Source: JBHENC01 sp051000345 (GTDB lineage: Bacteria; Acidobacteriota; Blastocatellia; Pyrinomonadales; Pyrinomonadaceae). Taken from it: a stretch of 64,000 bases of DNA. Below, piece after piece: positions 36,871 through 45,845 of this stretch (positions are counted from its first letter, which is position 1; the number at the start of each line of letters is the position of its first letter). The notes beneath the pieces were generated by a model that saw only the letters and a list, made by a program, of their open reading frames with translations, searched no databases and was not told the DNA's origin. The DNA is taken from NCBI GenBank assembly GCA_051000345.1, contig JBPCOJ010000092.1:9630-73629 (forward strand), given 5' to 3'. The position numbers and the translations under genes were made by a program.

Positions 36871-38661
36871 ATGCTGCGCCGCTTTTGTGCCATCGCGCTC
36901 CTTGTTTGTTTTTCATTGCTTCCAACGCTTGCCTTAACCGCGCAGCAACCGGCGGCGCGCGTGCCGCAAAATCCCGAAACGCAAATCACGCCCGCAGTGA
37001 AACCGCCGAAGCCTTCCGCACCGGAAGTCGCGCAGGCTGCCGCCGCGCAAACCGCGCCCGCAAATGATGTCATCGCGCGCATCAAAAACGAAGGCATGAA
37101 TCATTCACAGGTCATGCAGACTTTGAGTTATTTGTCGGACGTAATCGGCCCGCGCCTGACCGCTTCGCGCAACATGAAGCGCGCTAATGAATGGACGCGC
37201 GATAAGATGGCAGAATGGGGTTTGCAGAACGCGCACCTTGAAGCGTGGGGGCCGTTCGGACGCGGCTGGACGCTGAAAAACTTTAGTGCGCAGGTGACGG
37301 AGCCGCAAGACATTCCGCTCATCGCATATCCGAAGGCGTGGTCGCCGGGAACGAACGGAATGCTGACGGGCGATGTCGTTTACGTCGATGCGAAAAATGA
37401 AGCGGAGTTGCAAAAGTTCAAGGGCAAATTAAAGGGCGCGATTGTGTTGACGGGCGCGATGCGTGAAGTCAAAGCACACTTCGAGGCTCTGGGAAGTCGT
37501 CTCTCGGAAAAGGAATTGCTGGAGTTAGCAGACGCGCCCGCACCGTCGCCGCGCCAGAATCGTCGTTTGTTGCCGGACAGCCCGCAGTTCCGCGAGTTCG
37601 TCAACAACGCGAAGTTCAACGCATTGAAGTCGCAATTTTTTGCTGACGAAGGCGCGGCGCTGCTCGTCGATGCGAGTCGCGGCGGCGATGGCGGGACGAT
37701 GTTCGTTCAATCGGCGAGCGTTCCGCAAAAGCTCGACACATCGTCGGACGCGGCGACGGTGCGCAGCCTTTTTCAGCCGCGCGTTAATCCTTGGGACAAA
37801 AACGCGCCTGCGATAATCCCGCAAATGGTGCTCGCCGTCGAACAATACAACCGACTTGCGCGGATGATTCAGGCGGGCGAGAAATTGCGCATGAGCGTTA
37901 ATCTCGAAGTGCAATTTCAAGATGCGGATTTGATGGGCTACAACACAGTCGCGGAAATTACCGGCACGGATAAAAAAGACGAACTCGTAATGCTCGGCGG
38001 CCACATGGATTCTTGGCACGCTGGCACAGGCGCGACAGACAACGGCGCGGGCGTTGCCGTTGCAATGGAAGCCGTGCGTATTTTGAAGGCGCTCAATTTG
38101 CAGCCGCGCCGCACAATCCGCGTCGGGCTTTGGAGCGGTGAAGAACAGGGCTTGTTCGGCTCGCGCGCTTACGTCGCGGAACACTTCGGCGCGCTCACAG
38201 ACAGTTCGCCGGAAGCCAATTTCACGGCATTGCCCGGCGGCACAGCGGCAAGCCCGCCGCAGCTCAACAAGAAACCCGACTACGAAAAGCTGTCCGCGTA
38301 TTACAATCTGGACAACGGCACAGGCAAAATCAGAGGCGTTTACTTGCAGGGCAACGAAGCCGTTCGCACGCTCTTTCGTGAGTGGCTCGCACCGTTTCGA
38401 GAGATGGGCGCGCAGACGCTTTCTATCTCGAACACGGGCGGCACGGATCATCTTTCGTTCGACGGCATAGGTCTGCCCGGCTTTCAATTTATTCAAGACG
38501 AAATCGAGTACGACACGCGCACGCACCACTCGAATCAAGATGTGTTTGATCGCATACAGGCAGACGATTTGAAGCAGGCCGCGACGATCATGGCCGCCTT
38601 CGTTTACAATACGGCGATGCGCGATGAAAGACTGCCGCGCAAAACAGCGCCCGCAAGGTAA
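36871..38661 (+). CDS. M28-family exported aminopeptidase
   Basis: A 596-residue protein; ATG 36871 follows AGGAGA and opens a signal peptide (MLRRFCAIALLVCFSLLPTL), so the longer frame from 36754 is rejected. A PA domain insert (about 185-260) precedes the catalytic domain with zinc ligands in GGHMDSWH, ATDNGAG, GEEQGLFG, YYNLDNGTG and THHSNQD. It removes N-terminal residues from peptides. It is divergent from the tricorn-like gene, with a 159-base shared upstream region. Confidence 0.93.
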   Translation: MLRRFCAIALLVCFSLLPTLALTAQQPAARVPQNPETQITPAVKPPKPSAPEVAQAAAAQTAPANDVIARIKNEGMNHSQVMQTLSYLSDVIGPRLTASRNMKRANEWTRDKMAEWGLQNAHLEAWGPFGRGWTLKNFSAQVTEPQDIPLIAYPKAWSPGTNGMLTGDVVYVDAKNEAELQKFKGKLKGAIVLTGAMREVKAHFEALGSRLSEKELLELADAPAPSPRQNRRLLPDSPQFREFVNNAKFNALKSQFFADEGAALLVDASRGGDGGTMFVQSASVPQKLDTSSDAATVRSLFQPRVNPWDKNAPAIIPQMVLAVEQYNRLARMIQAGEKLRMSVNLEVQFQDADLMGYNTVAEITGTDKKDELVMLGGHMDSWHAGTGATDNGAGVAVAMEAVRILKALNLQPRRTIRVGLWSGEEQGLFGSRAYVAEHFGALTDSSPEANFTALPGGTAASPPQLNKKPDYEKLSAYYNLDNGTGKIRGVYLQGNEAVRTLFREWLAPFREMGAQTLSISNTGGTDHLSFDGIGLPGFQFIQDEIEYDTRTHHSNQDVFDRIQADDLKQAATIMAAFVYNTAMRDERLPRKTAPAR

Positions 38662-38779
38662 GCGCGTGAGAGTAACAGCAGTGGCGGTAATGTTGTCCAC
38701 GCTCTTGCGGCAATTCGCGCATGGTTGAGCGTCCTTCGCGGAACTTGTTCAGCAAACGAATTCGTCAAACAAAAACAGT

Positions 38780-38824
38780 GAAGCCCGGCTGCGCTCTCCC
38801 CTTCGCCGCCGGGCTTCTCTTATA
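38780..38824 (+). terminator. Probable rho-independent terminator after the M28 gene
   Basis: A 10-bp perfect GC-rich stem (38780-38789 against 38808-38817) with a long loop, followed by TCTCTTAT. It sits 120 bases after the M28 stop. The loop is large and the tail poor in T. Confidence 0.6.
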
Positions 38825-38887
38825 CGGTCGCTCGCTTACGTAATGACAGGGGCAACCGGTCTCGCGCGCATCGTTCGCGCCGCTCGT

Positions 38888-39274
38888 TTAGTAGCGACGA
38901 TTACGATTGCGAAGCTTGTATGTGTAAAGCGCCGAACCGCCCGCGCCCGACAATGCGCCGATAGCCGCGCCTTTGTGTCCGCCGATCAAGCCGCCGACGA
39001 GCGCGCCGCCTGCCGTTCCACCCGCCAAAGTCAATTTATCGCGGTGCTTTTGCCAGAAACTGCGTTGGCGCGGCTGTCCGTAGCTGTAATAAGCGTTGCG
39101 CGAATTGTTGTAGCGGCCATTGCTGGCTGACGTTGCGTAACGCGAATTGCCGCGCGAATAATTGCTGCGCGCGTAACGGCTGCTGTGGTGATGATGCCTC
39201 GCGCACGCTTCAGCGGGAATCGCCGCTGCCGCAAACACGATCAGACACATCAAAGATACGATTAATTTTTTCAT
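38888..39274 (-). CDS. Small exported glycine-zipper protein
   Basis: A 128-residue protein with a signal peptide (MKKLIVSLMCLIVFAAAAIP), a His/Ser/Tyr/Asn-rich middle (HHHHSSRYARSNYSRGNS...), then a glycine-zipper membrane domain (LTLAGGTAGGALVGGLIGGH, GAAIGALSGAGGSAL) and a basic end. Glycine-zipper proteins of this size occur in the envelope; function unknown. Confidence 0.8.
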   Translation of the reverse strand: MKKLIVSLMCLIVFAAAAIPAEACARHHHHSSRYARSNYSRGNSRYATSASNGRYNNSRNAYYSYGQPRQRSFWQKHRDKLTLAGGTAGGALVGGLIGGHKGAAIGALSGAGGSALYTYKLRNRNRRY

Positions 39275-39636
39275 TGCCTTTACTCCCTTAATTTTACGGA
39301 TTGAATAGCTTCATCCTCTTGCGAAGAACAACATGTTCTCCGTCGTTGCTTCGTTGTAAAGTTGATTAGCAAGCGCCGTGCCTTTTCGTTTGGCGCTTAT
39401 GGAAAAAGCTTTAAGACAGCTTTTGCACGCAAACTTGCGCCGATGCTCGATGTGCGAACACAGGCGCGCGGCACGACTTCGTATAGTCGTATTCGATATG
39501 GGAGAAGGCGCGGAACAAGACGCTTCGTGCTTTACCGTAAAACCACAAAGCCTCTCTCATGTGCTTTCTTCAACAGGCACATGAGAGAGGCTTTGTTTCT
39601 ATTATTGCAATCGTGTTGCGTGCGGCAGTGTTTTCG
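39275..39636. other. 362-bp intergenic region
   Basis: It contains the upstream region of the glycine-zipper gene and a strong hairpin terminator at 39546-39595. No supported gene; frames here lack ribosome sites and family resemblance. Confidence 0.5.
39546..39600 (-). terminator. Rho-independent terminator of the sugar-dehydrogenase gene
   Basis: A perfect 19-bp stem, 39546-39564 against 39577-39595, loop 12 bases. On the - strand it lies 41 bases after the stop of the large mosaic gene and exits into GTGGTTTTACGG. The + strand exit TTTCTATTATT is also T-rich, so it may work both ways. Confidence 0.88.
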
Positions 39637-42600
39637 TTATTGTCCGATTTGACCGCACACGGAATCGTTGCGTGTTCTGATAAAACTAAAGCGATCCTGA
39701 TATTCAGCCGATGTGAGGAAGGCGCAAACCATGCTGCGATAGTTGTTATTGACTCTGTTGTTCAAAACATCGAGCCAGAACCCGTAGCCGCTCGCGTCCG
39801 GTTCGCGGCGCAGATAGCCGAAGTATTGCATTAGCACGAATGCGTTGTTGTACTCGGCTTGCTTGAATGTCGCATCGTCCACGAGTTGCCGCAAGATTCG
39901 CGCGCGATTTTTGTTGACGGTGTAATCATTAATCAAAGCATCGCGCTGGCTTGAAAGATCGATTGCCGAGCCTTGCCGCATGGTTTGAAGCAGCGCCTCG
40001 ACGAAGGCCGTGGGCGAAAGCGTCGAGGGATATTTTGCGGTGAATTCAGGCCGCACAACGAAGGCTTCGGCGAAAGCTTGTTTGCCCGCTTCGAGATTCG
40101 CGCCGCCTGTGACACGGCTTCTGTCGGGCATAAATTGTGTGTAGGTCGGGCGCTGCCCGTAAGCGGCTTTGTATAAACGGTAAACGAAGCTGCCCGTATC
40201 CTGAAATTCCTGTTCGATGAAGAAGGCCGCCGAGACGGAGACGCGCTTGCTGTTGAGACACTGCGCGTCCGTCGCGCTGCACTGCCCGATTAGATTCGTC
40301 CAGTAAGCGAAGCCGCCCGCATCCGGCAAACGATTGAGAAAGTCGTAGTAGTGCTGGCGGACGAAAGCTCCCGTGTCATCAATCGGGTTCGTGGTGGGCT
40401 GCGCCGTGTCGTTATCGTTGATGGTCACAAGGGCAGTGCGCTGCGCACCGAGTGTCGCTCCGCCGCCCGGATTCGTGAGCGTTAGATTGATTGTTCGGTC
40501 ACCGTCAACGCGCGCATTATCCGTGATGAGCACGATGAAGGTCTTTGTCGTTTCTCCGGCGGCGAAAGTGAGCGTGCCGCTGGCAAGCGTGTAGTCTGTT
40601 CTCTGCGAAGCTGTATTGTCGCTCGTCTGGTAATCTACCGTCACCGCGCCAGACGTATCGCCTGTGCGTATAACGTTGATCGTGGCGTTTGTGCGGCTTT
40701 CACTGGCACTGTAATTTGCTGCGTCGAATTGTACGATTGCGAACTGAGCCGGACGCGCCGCGAAAACAGCCGTGTAAGTCGTGTCTATCGCGGGGGTCGA
40801 AATGTCGTGCGTGATGCCGCTGCCGTCAGACCATGAAGTGAAATCGTATGTGACGCCATTGACGGTTTGCGGCGAGACGACGCCGAGCGTGCGTATGAAG
40901 CCGACGACGCCCTGTACCGTGACGGGCGCGGTCTGCGGTTGGCCGTCAAGCGTAAGCTGTAATCCAGCGGGTTGCGTCGCTAAAGCGATGTTTGCTTTTC
41001 GCGGAAAAACATCGCGCGTCACGGTTTGCGAGAGGCCGCCGGAATCCGTCACCGTGAGATAAATGCGATACCAAACATTGGCGGAAGTTTCGCCGCTTGT
41101 CGAAGTCGTGAACGAGCCGTTTTTAATGTTAGTGGTCGCTGGCGCGAACGGGTGCGCGTGCGTGTCGTGCTGAAAATCCACGCGCCATGTAAAGGCACTT
41201 GAGGCAAGCGCGCCGTCTTCCGCGTCCGTCGCCGTGCCTGCAAAATTAATCGTCTCGCCCGCCGTGTAGAGCGTGCCGTTTGCGGGCGCGGTGATCGTCG
41301 CCGTCGGCGCAGTGTTGGCGGTGACGCTTAGTGTCGCGTTGTTGCTAATCGCAGTGCCGAACGAGTTTTTGACGACGACGCGAAACACCGCGCCGTTGTC
41401 CGAACTACTCACGGGCGGCGTCGTGTAGCTCGAAGCAGTCGCGCCCGCGATGTCCACGCCGTTGCGTTGCCACTGAAAGGCGAGCGGCGCGCTGCCCGTT
41501 GCGCCCGATGTGAAAATCGCGGGTTGTCCGGCGGCGACGGTTTGGTTTTGCGGTTGCTGCGTAATCGTCGGCGACGCTTGGTTCGCCGGATACTGAACTT
41601 TATAGACGGCACTTGCGCCGCGCGCGAGATAATAAAGCGAGCCGTCGTCCGTCACTTGCAAATCGACGGGAGCGTTGATGCCCATCGCAAAGTCCGCCGC
41701 CGCGCCCGTCGCCGGATCGAAGCGGCGAATCCAGCCGCCGCAGTAATCCGCGAAAAAGTATTTGCCCGCGTAGTCTGCCGGAAATTGATTCGTCGCCGGA
41801 TTATAAAACGCGCCGCCCGTAATCGCGCAGCCCGTCGTGCTCGAAGAGCCATGCCCGTACTCGAAAAGCGGATTTCTGAAACTGTTGTTGGAACAAATTC
41901 CTTCGCACGAAGGCCAGCCGTAATTCGAGCCAGCTAGCCCATCGTTGATTTCTTCCCAAGTGCTTTGCCCGACATCGTTGATGAACATGCGGCTCGTGTT
42001 GTTTTGAAAAGCGAACGTATAAGGATTGCGTAAGCCCATTGCCCAGATCAAGCGATTGTTGCCAGTCGCTTGATTGTAAAAGGGATTGTCTGCGGGGATC
42101 GTGCCGTCTGCATTGAGGCGCAGTATTTTTCCCAGAAGATTGGCGAGCGTTTGCGAGTTGGCGGAGTTAGCGTTTTCGCCGACGGCGACGTAAAGTTTGC
42201 CGTCTGCCCCGAAGTGCATCGCGCCGCCGTTGTGATTCGTCGCGGCGCTTAAATTATTTAAGTCGAGCAAGACGGTTTCGCTGTTGGCGGCGGCCGTATC
42301 GCCGTTGGCTGTAAAGCGGCTGACGCGATTGTGAATCGCCGGAGTCGTCGCCGTGTAATAAACGTAAATGAAATGGTTCGCGTTGAAGTTCGGATCAAAG
42401 GCGATTCCGAGCAATCCGCGTTCGCCGCTTGAATTGACGCTTGCGGTCAGGAAAGGAGTGGTGAGCAACGCGCCGTTTTTGACGACGCGTAGTTGCCCGC
42501 CTTGCTGACAAACGAAAAGGCGTCCATCGGGCGCAAAGGCCATCGCCGTCGGGCTTGAAAGCCCGCTCACGAGTTGCGTCTCCGTAAAGCCTGCGGGCAG

Positions 42601-42678
42601 CGTCGCGGCGCTCGTCGAAGAATAAATTGTTGCGAAAAATAATAGAACGAAGGCGAGTTGCCGGATACGATAAGCCAT
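39637..42678 (-). CDS. Exported PQQ-type sugar dehydrogenase/Ig/Calx-beta/DUF4214 mosaic protein
   Basis: A 1013-residue protein; ATG 42678 has GGGAG nine bases upstream and starts a signal peptide (MAYRIRQLAFVLLFFATIYS); a frame 34 codons longer is rejected. Domain order: a glucose/sorbosone dehydrogenase beta-propeller (about 25-370; LSSPTAMAFAPDGRLFVCQQ, GGAMHFGADGKLYVAVGENA), an Ig-like domain (about 375-455), a PKD/cadherin-like domain (about 460-560), a short repeat-like module, a Calx-beta domain (about 650-760, ending in VTINDND) and a C-terminal DUF4214 domain (FVRQHYYDFLNRLPDAGGFA). Whether the propeller binds PQQ cannot be judged by eye. A surface role is inferred. Confidence 0.85.
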   Translation of the reverse strand: MAYRIRQLAFVLLFFATIYSSTSAATLPAGFTETQLVSGLSSPTAMAFAPDGRLFVCQQGGQLRVVKNGALLTTPFLTASVNSSGERGLLGIAFDPNFNANHFIYVYYTATTPAIHNRVSRFTANGDTAAANSETVLLDLNNLSAATNHNGGAMHFGADGKLYVAVGENANSANSQTLANLLGKILRLNADGTIPADNPFYNQATGNNRLIWAMGLRNPYTFAFQNNTSRMFINDVGQSTWEEINDGLAGSNYGWPSCEGICSNNSFRNPLFEYGHGSSSTTGCAITGGAFYNPATNQFPADYAGKYFFADYCGGWIRRFDPATGAAADFAMGINAPVDLQVTDDGSLYYLARGASAVYKVQYPANQASPTITQQPQNQTVAAGQPAIFTSGATGSAPLAFQWQRNGVDIAGATASSYTTPPVSSSDNGAVFRVVVKNSFGTAISNNATLSVTANTAPTATITAPANGTLYTAGETINFAGTATDAEDGALASSAFTWRVDFQHDTHAHPFAPATTNIKNGSFTTSTSGETSANVWYRIYLTVTDSGGLSQTVTRDVFPRKANIALATQPAGLQLTLDGQPQTAPVTVQGVVGFIRTLGVVSPQTVNGVTYDFTSWSDGSGITHDISTPAIDTTYTAVFAARPAQFAIVQFDAANYSASESRTNATINVIRTGDTSGAVTVDYQTSDNTASQRTDYTLASGTLTFAAGETTKTFIVLITDNARVDGDRTINLTLTNPGGGATLGAQRTALVTINDNDTAQPTTNPIDDTGAFVRQHYYDFLNRLPDAGGFAYWTNLIGQCSATDAQCLNSKRVSVSAAFFIEQEFQDTGSFVYRLYKAAYGQRPTYTQFMPDRSRVTGGANLEAGKQAFAEAFVVRPEFTAKYPSTLSPTAFVEALLQTMRQGSAIDLSSQRDALINDYTVNKNRARILRQLVDDATFKQAEYNNAFVLMQYFGYLRREPDASGYGFWLDVLNNRVNNNYRSMVCAFLTSAEYQDRFSFIRTRNDSVCGQIGQ

Positions 42679-43036
42679 CGAAAAAATCTCCCTTGAAAAG
42701 AAAAGCGTTGTCAGGTTTTTGGGGCTAATCGGGTTTCGTGTGAGAAATCGACTATAAGCGAGCGCGCTCATAATTAGCAAGGCTTATTCTGTTGGCGGCG
42801 GCAACGCACCGCCTTCCGCTTTCGCCCGAAAACATTTGCCTGAAAATACATTGGTGATAAAATACGCAGGCATTGACGGGCAAACGACGCCTGCTCCTTT
42901 CTCCCTTGAAAGTTACGCGCTACCTAAACACACAACGCATTAACGCGCCGCGCCCTAACACAAAGCGCGCGCTACCTCTTCCTGCTTTTTCAGAAGGGCG
43001 AGTGGTTTCCACCATTGTCTTTCAGGATCGAATATC
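42679..43036. other. 358-bp divergent intergenic region
   Basis: It lies between the mosaic protein (-) and the kinase (+). It holds a candidate promoter for the kinase at 42836-42863 and no supported gene. Confidence 0.5.
42836..42863 (+). promoter_or_regulatory. Candidate sigma70 promoter of the Ser/Thr kinase
   Basis: TTGCCT at 42836-42841 and TAAAAT at 42858-42863 with a 16-base spacer, about 170 bases before the kinase start. It is the only good pair in this gap on the + strand. Confidence 0.35.
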
Positions 43037-44728
43037 ATGGATGTCCCCCACATCATCGCCGGACGTTTTCGCATCGAGTGTGAGATCGGCAGAGGCGGCA
43101 TGGGTACAGTCTACCGCGCCACGCATCTAGGCCTCGAACGTCCCGTCGCCGTTAAAATAATCAAACCGGAATTCGCCGCCGACGCGGAAATGGGCGACTG
43201 TTTTATGCGCGAAGCGCGCACGATGGCACGACTGCGCCACCCGCACGCCGCGATGATTTTCGACGCGGGCAGTCTGCCGGACAATCGCCACTTCATCGTG
43301 ATGGAGTATGTCGAAGGCGCGACGCTCGCCGAAACGCTCAGGCGCGAAACACGCTTTACGCCGGAGCGCGCCGTCGAGATTGCCGCGAGCATTTGCGATG
43401 TGCTTGCCGAAGCGCACAAACTCGGCATCGTGCATCGTGACCTCAAGCCAGCAAATATCATGATGCGCGAGCACGGCGTGTGCGTGCTGGATTTCGGCGT
43501 CGCTAAAGTGCTCGCAACTTCCGCCGAAGCGACGATGACGCAATCCACGACAGGCTCCGGCCTTATCATCGGCACGCCGCGTTATATGTCGCCCGAACAA
43601 TGCTTAGGCCAACGCGTCGGCGCGCGCAGTGACCTTTATAGTCTCGGCGTGCTGCTTTATGAAATGCTCGCGGGGCGCACGCCGTTCATAGACCCGCTGC
43701 CCTCCGCCGTGCTTATCAAGCAGGCGACAGCCACGCCGCCGCCCCTGCAAAGCTTTCGTGAAGACGTGCCGCGCGCCCTCGCGCTCGCCGTTCACACGTT
43801 GCTTGCGAAGCGTCCCGAAGACCGCCCGAAGACAGCCCAACTCGCGCGCGTGCTGCTCGAAAAAAGTCTCGCACAAACGCCGCCGCGCGCTGCTGTTACC
43901 GTACCCGCCGCAGAGCCTTTCGCGTCAACGGTTGCTGTGATGGGCGCGCGCCGTCCCGTCGTGCTTCGCGCCTTTGCGCCCGTCGTCGTGCTGGCGCTTT
44001 TCGGCGCGTTGCTTTTCAATTGGGAACGCCGCCCTGCGCTCGAACCAATTGCCGCCGCCCGGACACCTTACGGCGCACGCCGCTTCGACATCGCGCGCCG
44101 CACAAATGATTCGCCGAACGCTTTGGACGCAGCTTCGCGCGACACAGGCGACGCGCCCGACCACGCTGCTCCGAACGCCGCCGCTCCGAACACTAATACA
44201 ACGACGCTGCCGGATTCTTCCGCGTCTGCTTTATCGCTCGACGACGCGCGTCGCATTCTCGGCACGCACTCTCAAGACAAACTCGCGGGCGTGCGTGTCA
44301 CGCAAACGCCGCGCGGCGGCACAGCGATAGCGGCAATCCACGATGAAATGCGCGCTGGCACTTCGCATCTGTTTGTCATGGAGAAGCGCGGCGCGGCAGC
44401 AGCCTATCAAATCGTTTCGCGCGCGCCGCTCGATGCGACGGGCTTTCGCGGCGCGACGTGGACGCCGGAGATGCTCGACGCAGATGGAGACGGTTACGCG
44501 GAACTGCTCTACGCGGGCGAGAATGCCGCGAATAATTCAGCGCAGAACAAACGCCTCGTCCTCTACGTTCCACGCACGCGCCAAGCTTACGCGCTACGCC
44601 TCGAAGAAGGCGCGGGCGAGTCTCCTTCTTGGCGAATCACTTTATCGCCGAACGCGCTTGACACGAATGCCCGATTCTATCGCGCTGCTCTGCTGCAAAA
44701 AGCGCGCGCGATGATCGCCGCACGTTGA
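43037..44728 (+). CDS. Membrane-anchored eukaryotic-type Ser/Thr protein kinase
   Basis: A 563-residue protein with AGGAT nine bases before ATG 43037. The kinase domain (about 8-275) has all key motifs: GRGGMGTVYRATHLG, AVKIIKPE (Lys), HRDLKPANIMM, DFGVAKVL and GTPRYMSPEQC. A membrane helix follows (about 310-330, VLRAFAPVVVLALFGALLFN). The extracytoplasmic C-terminus is an Ala/Asn/Thr-rich linker and a domain with an ADGDGYAELLY-like DxDxDG motif, resembling FG-GAP/VCBS folds. It probably senses an envelope signal; the substrate is unknown. Confidence 0.92.
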   Translation: MDVPHIIAGRFRIECEIGRGGMGTVYRATHLGLERPVAVKIIKPEFAADAEMGDCFMREARTMARLRHPHAAMIFDAGSLPDNRHFIVMEYVEGATLAETLRRETRFTPERAVEIAASICDVLAEAHKLGIVHRDLKPANIMMREHGVCVLDFGVAKVLATSAEATMTQSTTGSGLIIGTPRYMSPEQCLGQRVGARSDLYSLGVLLYEMLAGRTPFIDPLPSAVLIKQATATPPPLQSFREDVPRALALAVHTLLAKRPEDRPKTAQLARVLLEKSLAQTPPRAAVTVPAAEPFASTVAVMGARRPVVLRAFAPVVVLALFGALLFNWERRPALEPIAAARTPYGARRFDIARRTNDSPNALDAASRDTGDAPDHAAPNAAAPNTNTTTLPDSSASALSLDDARRILGTHSQDKLAGVRVTQTPRGGTAIAAIHDEMRAGTSHLFVMEKRGAAAAYQIVSRAPLDATGFRGATWTPEMLDADGDGYAELLYAGENAANNSAQNKRLVLYVPRTRQAYALRLEEGAGESPSWRITLSPNALDTNARFYRAALLQKARAMIAAR

Positions 44729-44778
44729 ATGGTTTTTGTTTTGATTGGCGGCCTGCGATTGCGCGCGTCCTCATAAAG

Positions 44779-44858
44779 TGTAGGGGCAGCGGCTTGTCCC
44801 TGCCCGTCGGATTGAATACCATTCAATCCGACGGGCAACCATAAGTGTTGCCCTTACA
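44779..44858. repeat. MITE-like dispersed repeat with nested inverted repeats
   Basis: About 80 bases bounded by TGTAGGGGCA and its near inverse TTGCCCTTACA. The centre is a perfect 15-bp inverted repeat, CCCGTCGGATTGAAT, ACC, ATTCAATCCGACGGG. The first 27 bases recur near 54802. It lies 50 bases after the kinase gene and could also end its transcript. Confidence 0.7.
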
Positions 44859-44990
44859 ATTACTCCGGCGTTGGTCACATCTGTTTGCAAGTCGCTATAA
44901 TCGCTTGTGGCATTAATACGCTTGCGAAGCGGATAGGCACAGCATAATGGTCACAGCAGATGAATCATACTCGGTTTTGTTGGAGTAACG

Positions 44991-45419
44991 ATGAGAAGTA
45001 AATTACGATTTGCTATTGGCTTCTTGCTCGGGATTGTCTTATCCGTATGCGCGCTGTTTTTGAGTGGTGCTGGGCATGGGACGTATGCCCCGATGTTTGG
45101 CAATGTTTCAATCTTAGCGTTCGTACCCGCGCTTGGCATCCTATTAGGGCTGTTTGGCACGCCGTTTTTATGGGCTATTTATTTCGTTATGATTCCAGCC
45201 ATTGAGTCGCGCATGGGTAGAGTAATCGCTTTGATTTTGGTCTCACTGCTTCATTTGTTGCCAACCATTTGGTTTGCATCTGGAGATAGCGCATTTACTC
45301 GTATGCTCGAGTTTCATTCGTTAACTGTGCTGGTGTACGGCGTGTCTTTGGTAACAGCTATTCTTTGTTTGGCATTGCTCACCTCTCTAGAGAGCGTAAG
45401 GAGAAAAGAATATGCTTAG
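44991..45419 (+). CDS. Four-pass membrane protein, unknown function
   Basis: A 142-residue protein with GGAG eight bases before ATG 44991. Four hydrophobic segments are visible: LRFAIGFLLGIVLSVCALFL, the segment around ILAFVPALGILLGLFGTPFL, IALILVSLLHLLPTIWFAS, and LVYGVSLVTAILCLALLTSL. The tail is SVRRKEYA. No family is recognised. Codon use is less GC-rich than in the neighbours. Confidence 0.6.
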   Translation: MRSKLRFAIGFLLGIVLSVCALFLSGAGHGTYAPMFGNVSILAFVPALGILLGLFGTPFLWAIYFVMIPAIESRMGRVIALILVSLLHLLPTIWFASGDSAFTRMLEFHSLTVLVYGVSLVTAILCLALLTSLESVRRKEYA

Positions 45420-45845
45420 AAAGTTGAATCGCTATCTCCGCCCATCAACTATTTGACCCAATCGTCATTAGTTTGCCTCTCCTCAACGTTTGCTGCTTTC
45501 ATTCGTGTTGCCGCTGGCGACAAGCGGCGAATTGATTTAAGCGCTTCCGATCTTCCTCGTATCGCTTTTGCCGCCGCTGTTTGCCGCTATGAAACGGCTT
45601 GCATTTTTGCGCAAAATCCGCCACTCTTGTGGACACTTCCGGTAGTCGTTTTTGCTCTCAAGAATCTTCGCGTAAGACTTTTCAGAGCAGGGCGCGGGAG
45701 AAACTCTTTTACTTCGCGCGTGAGCTTTGCCATGTCTCACTCGTTTTAATCATTAATTTTGCGCTCGGTGCGGATCGAAGCCGTTCCCGTTTGAGACTTC
45801 GTTCGAGCGAGCCTTTGCGATTCATCACTCGAGGAATGAAATAGC
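45420..45845. other. 426-bp intergenic region before the radical SAM gene
   Basis: Inspected for a small precursor-peptide gene that would fit the radical SAM enzyme; none has both a ribosome site and a plausible peptide. The frames present (for example 45453-45749) look like chance. Confidence 0.45.

Noticed and set aside
37525..38700. 391-codon open frame on the - strand over the M28 gene
   Set aside because: Arg/Ala-rich shadow of a gene with a full set of zinc ligands.
45453..45749. 98-codon frame as a possible precursor peptide for the radical SAM enzyme
   Set aside because: No ribosome site, no leader-core pattern, composition like chance translation.
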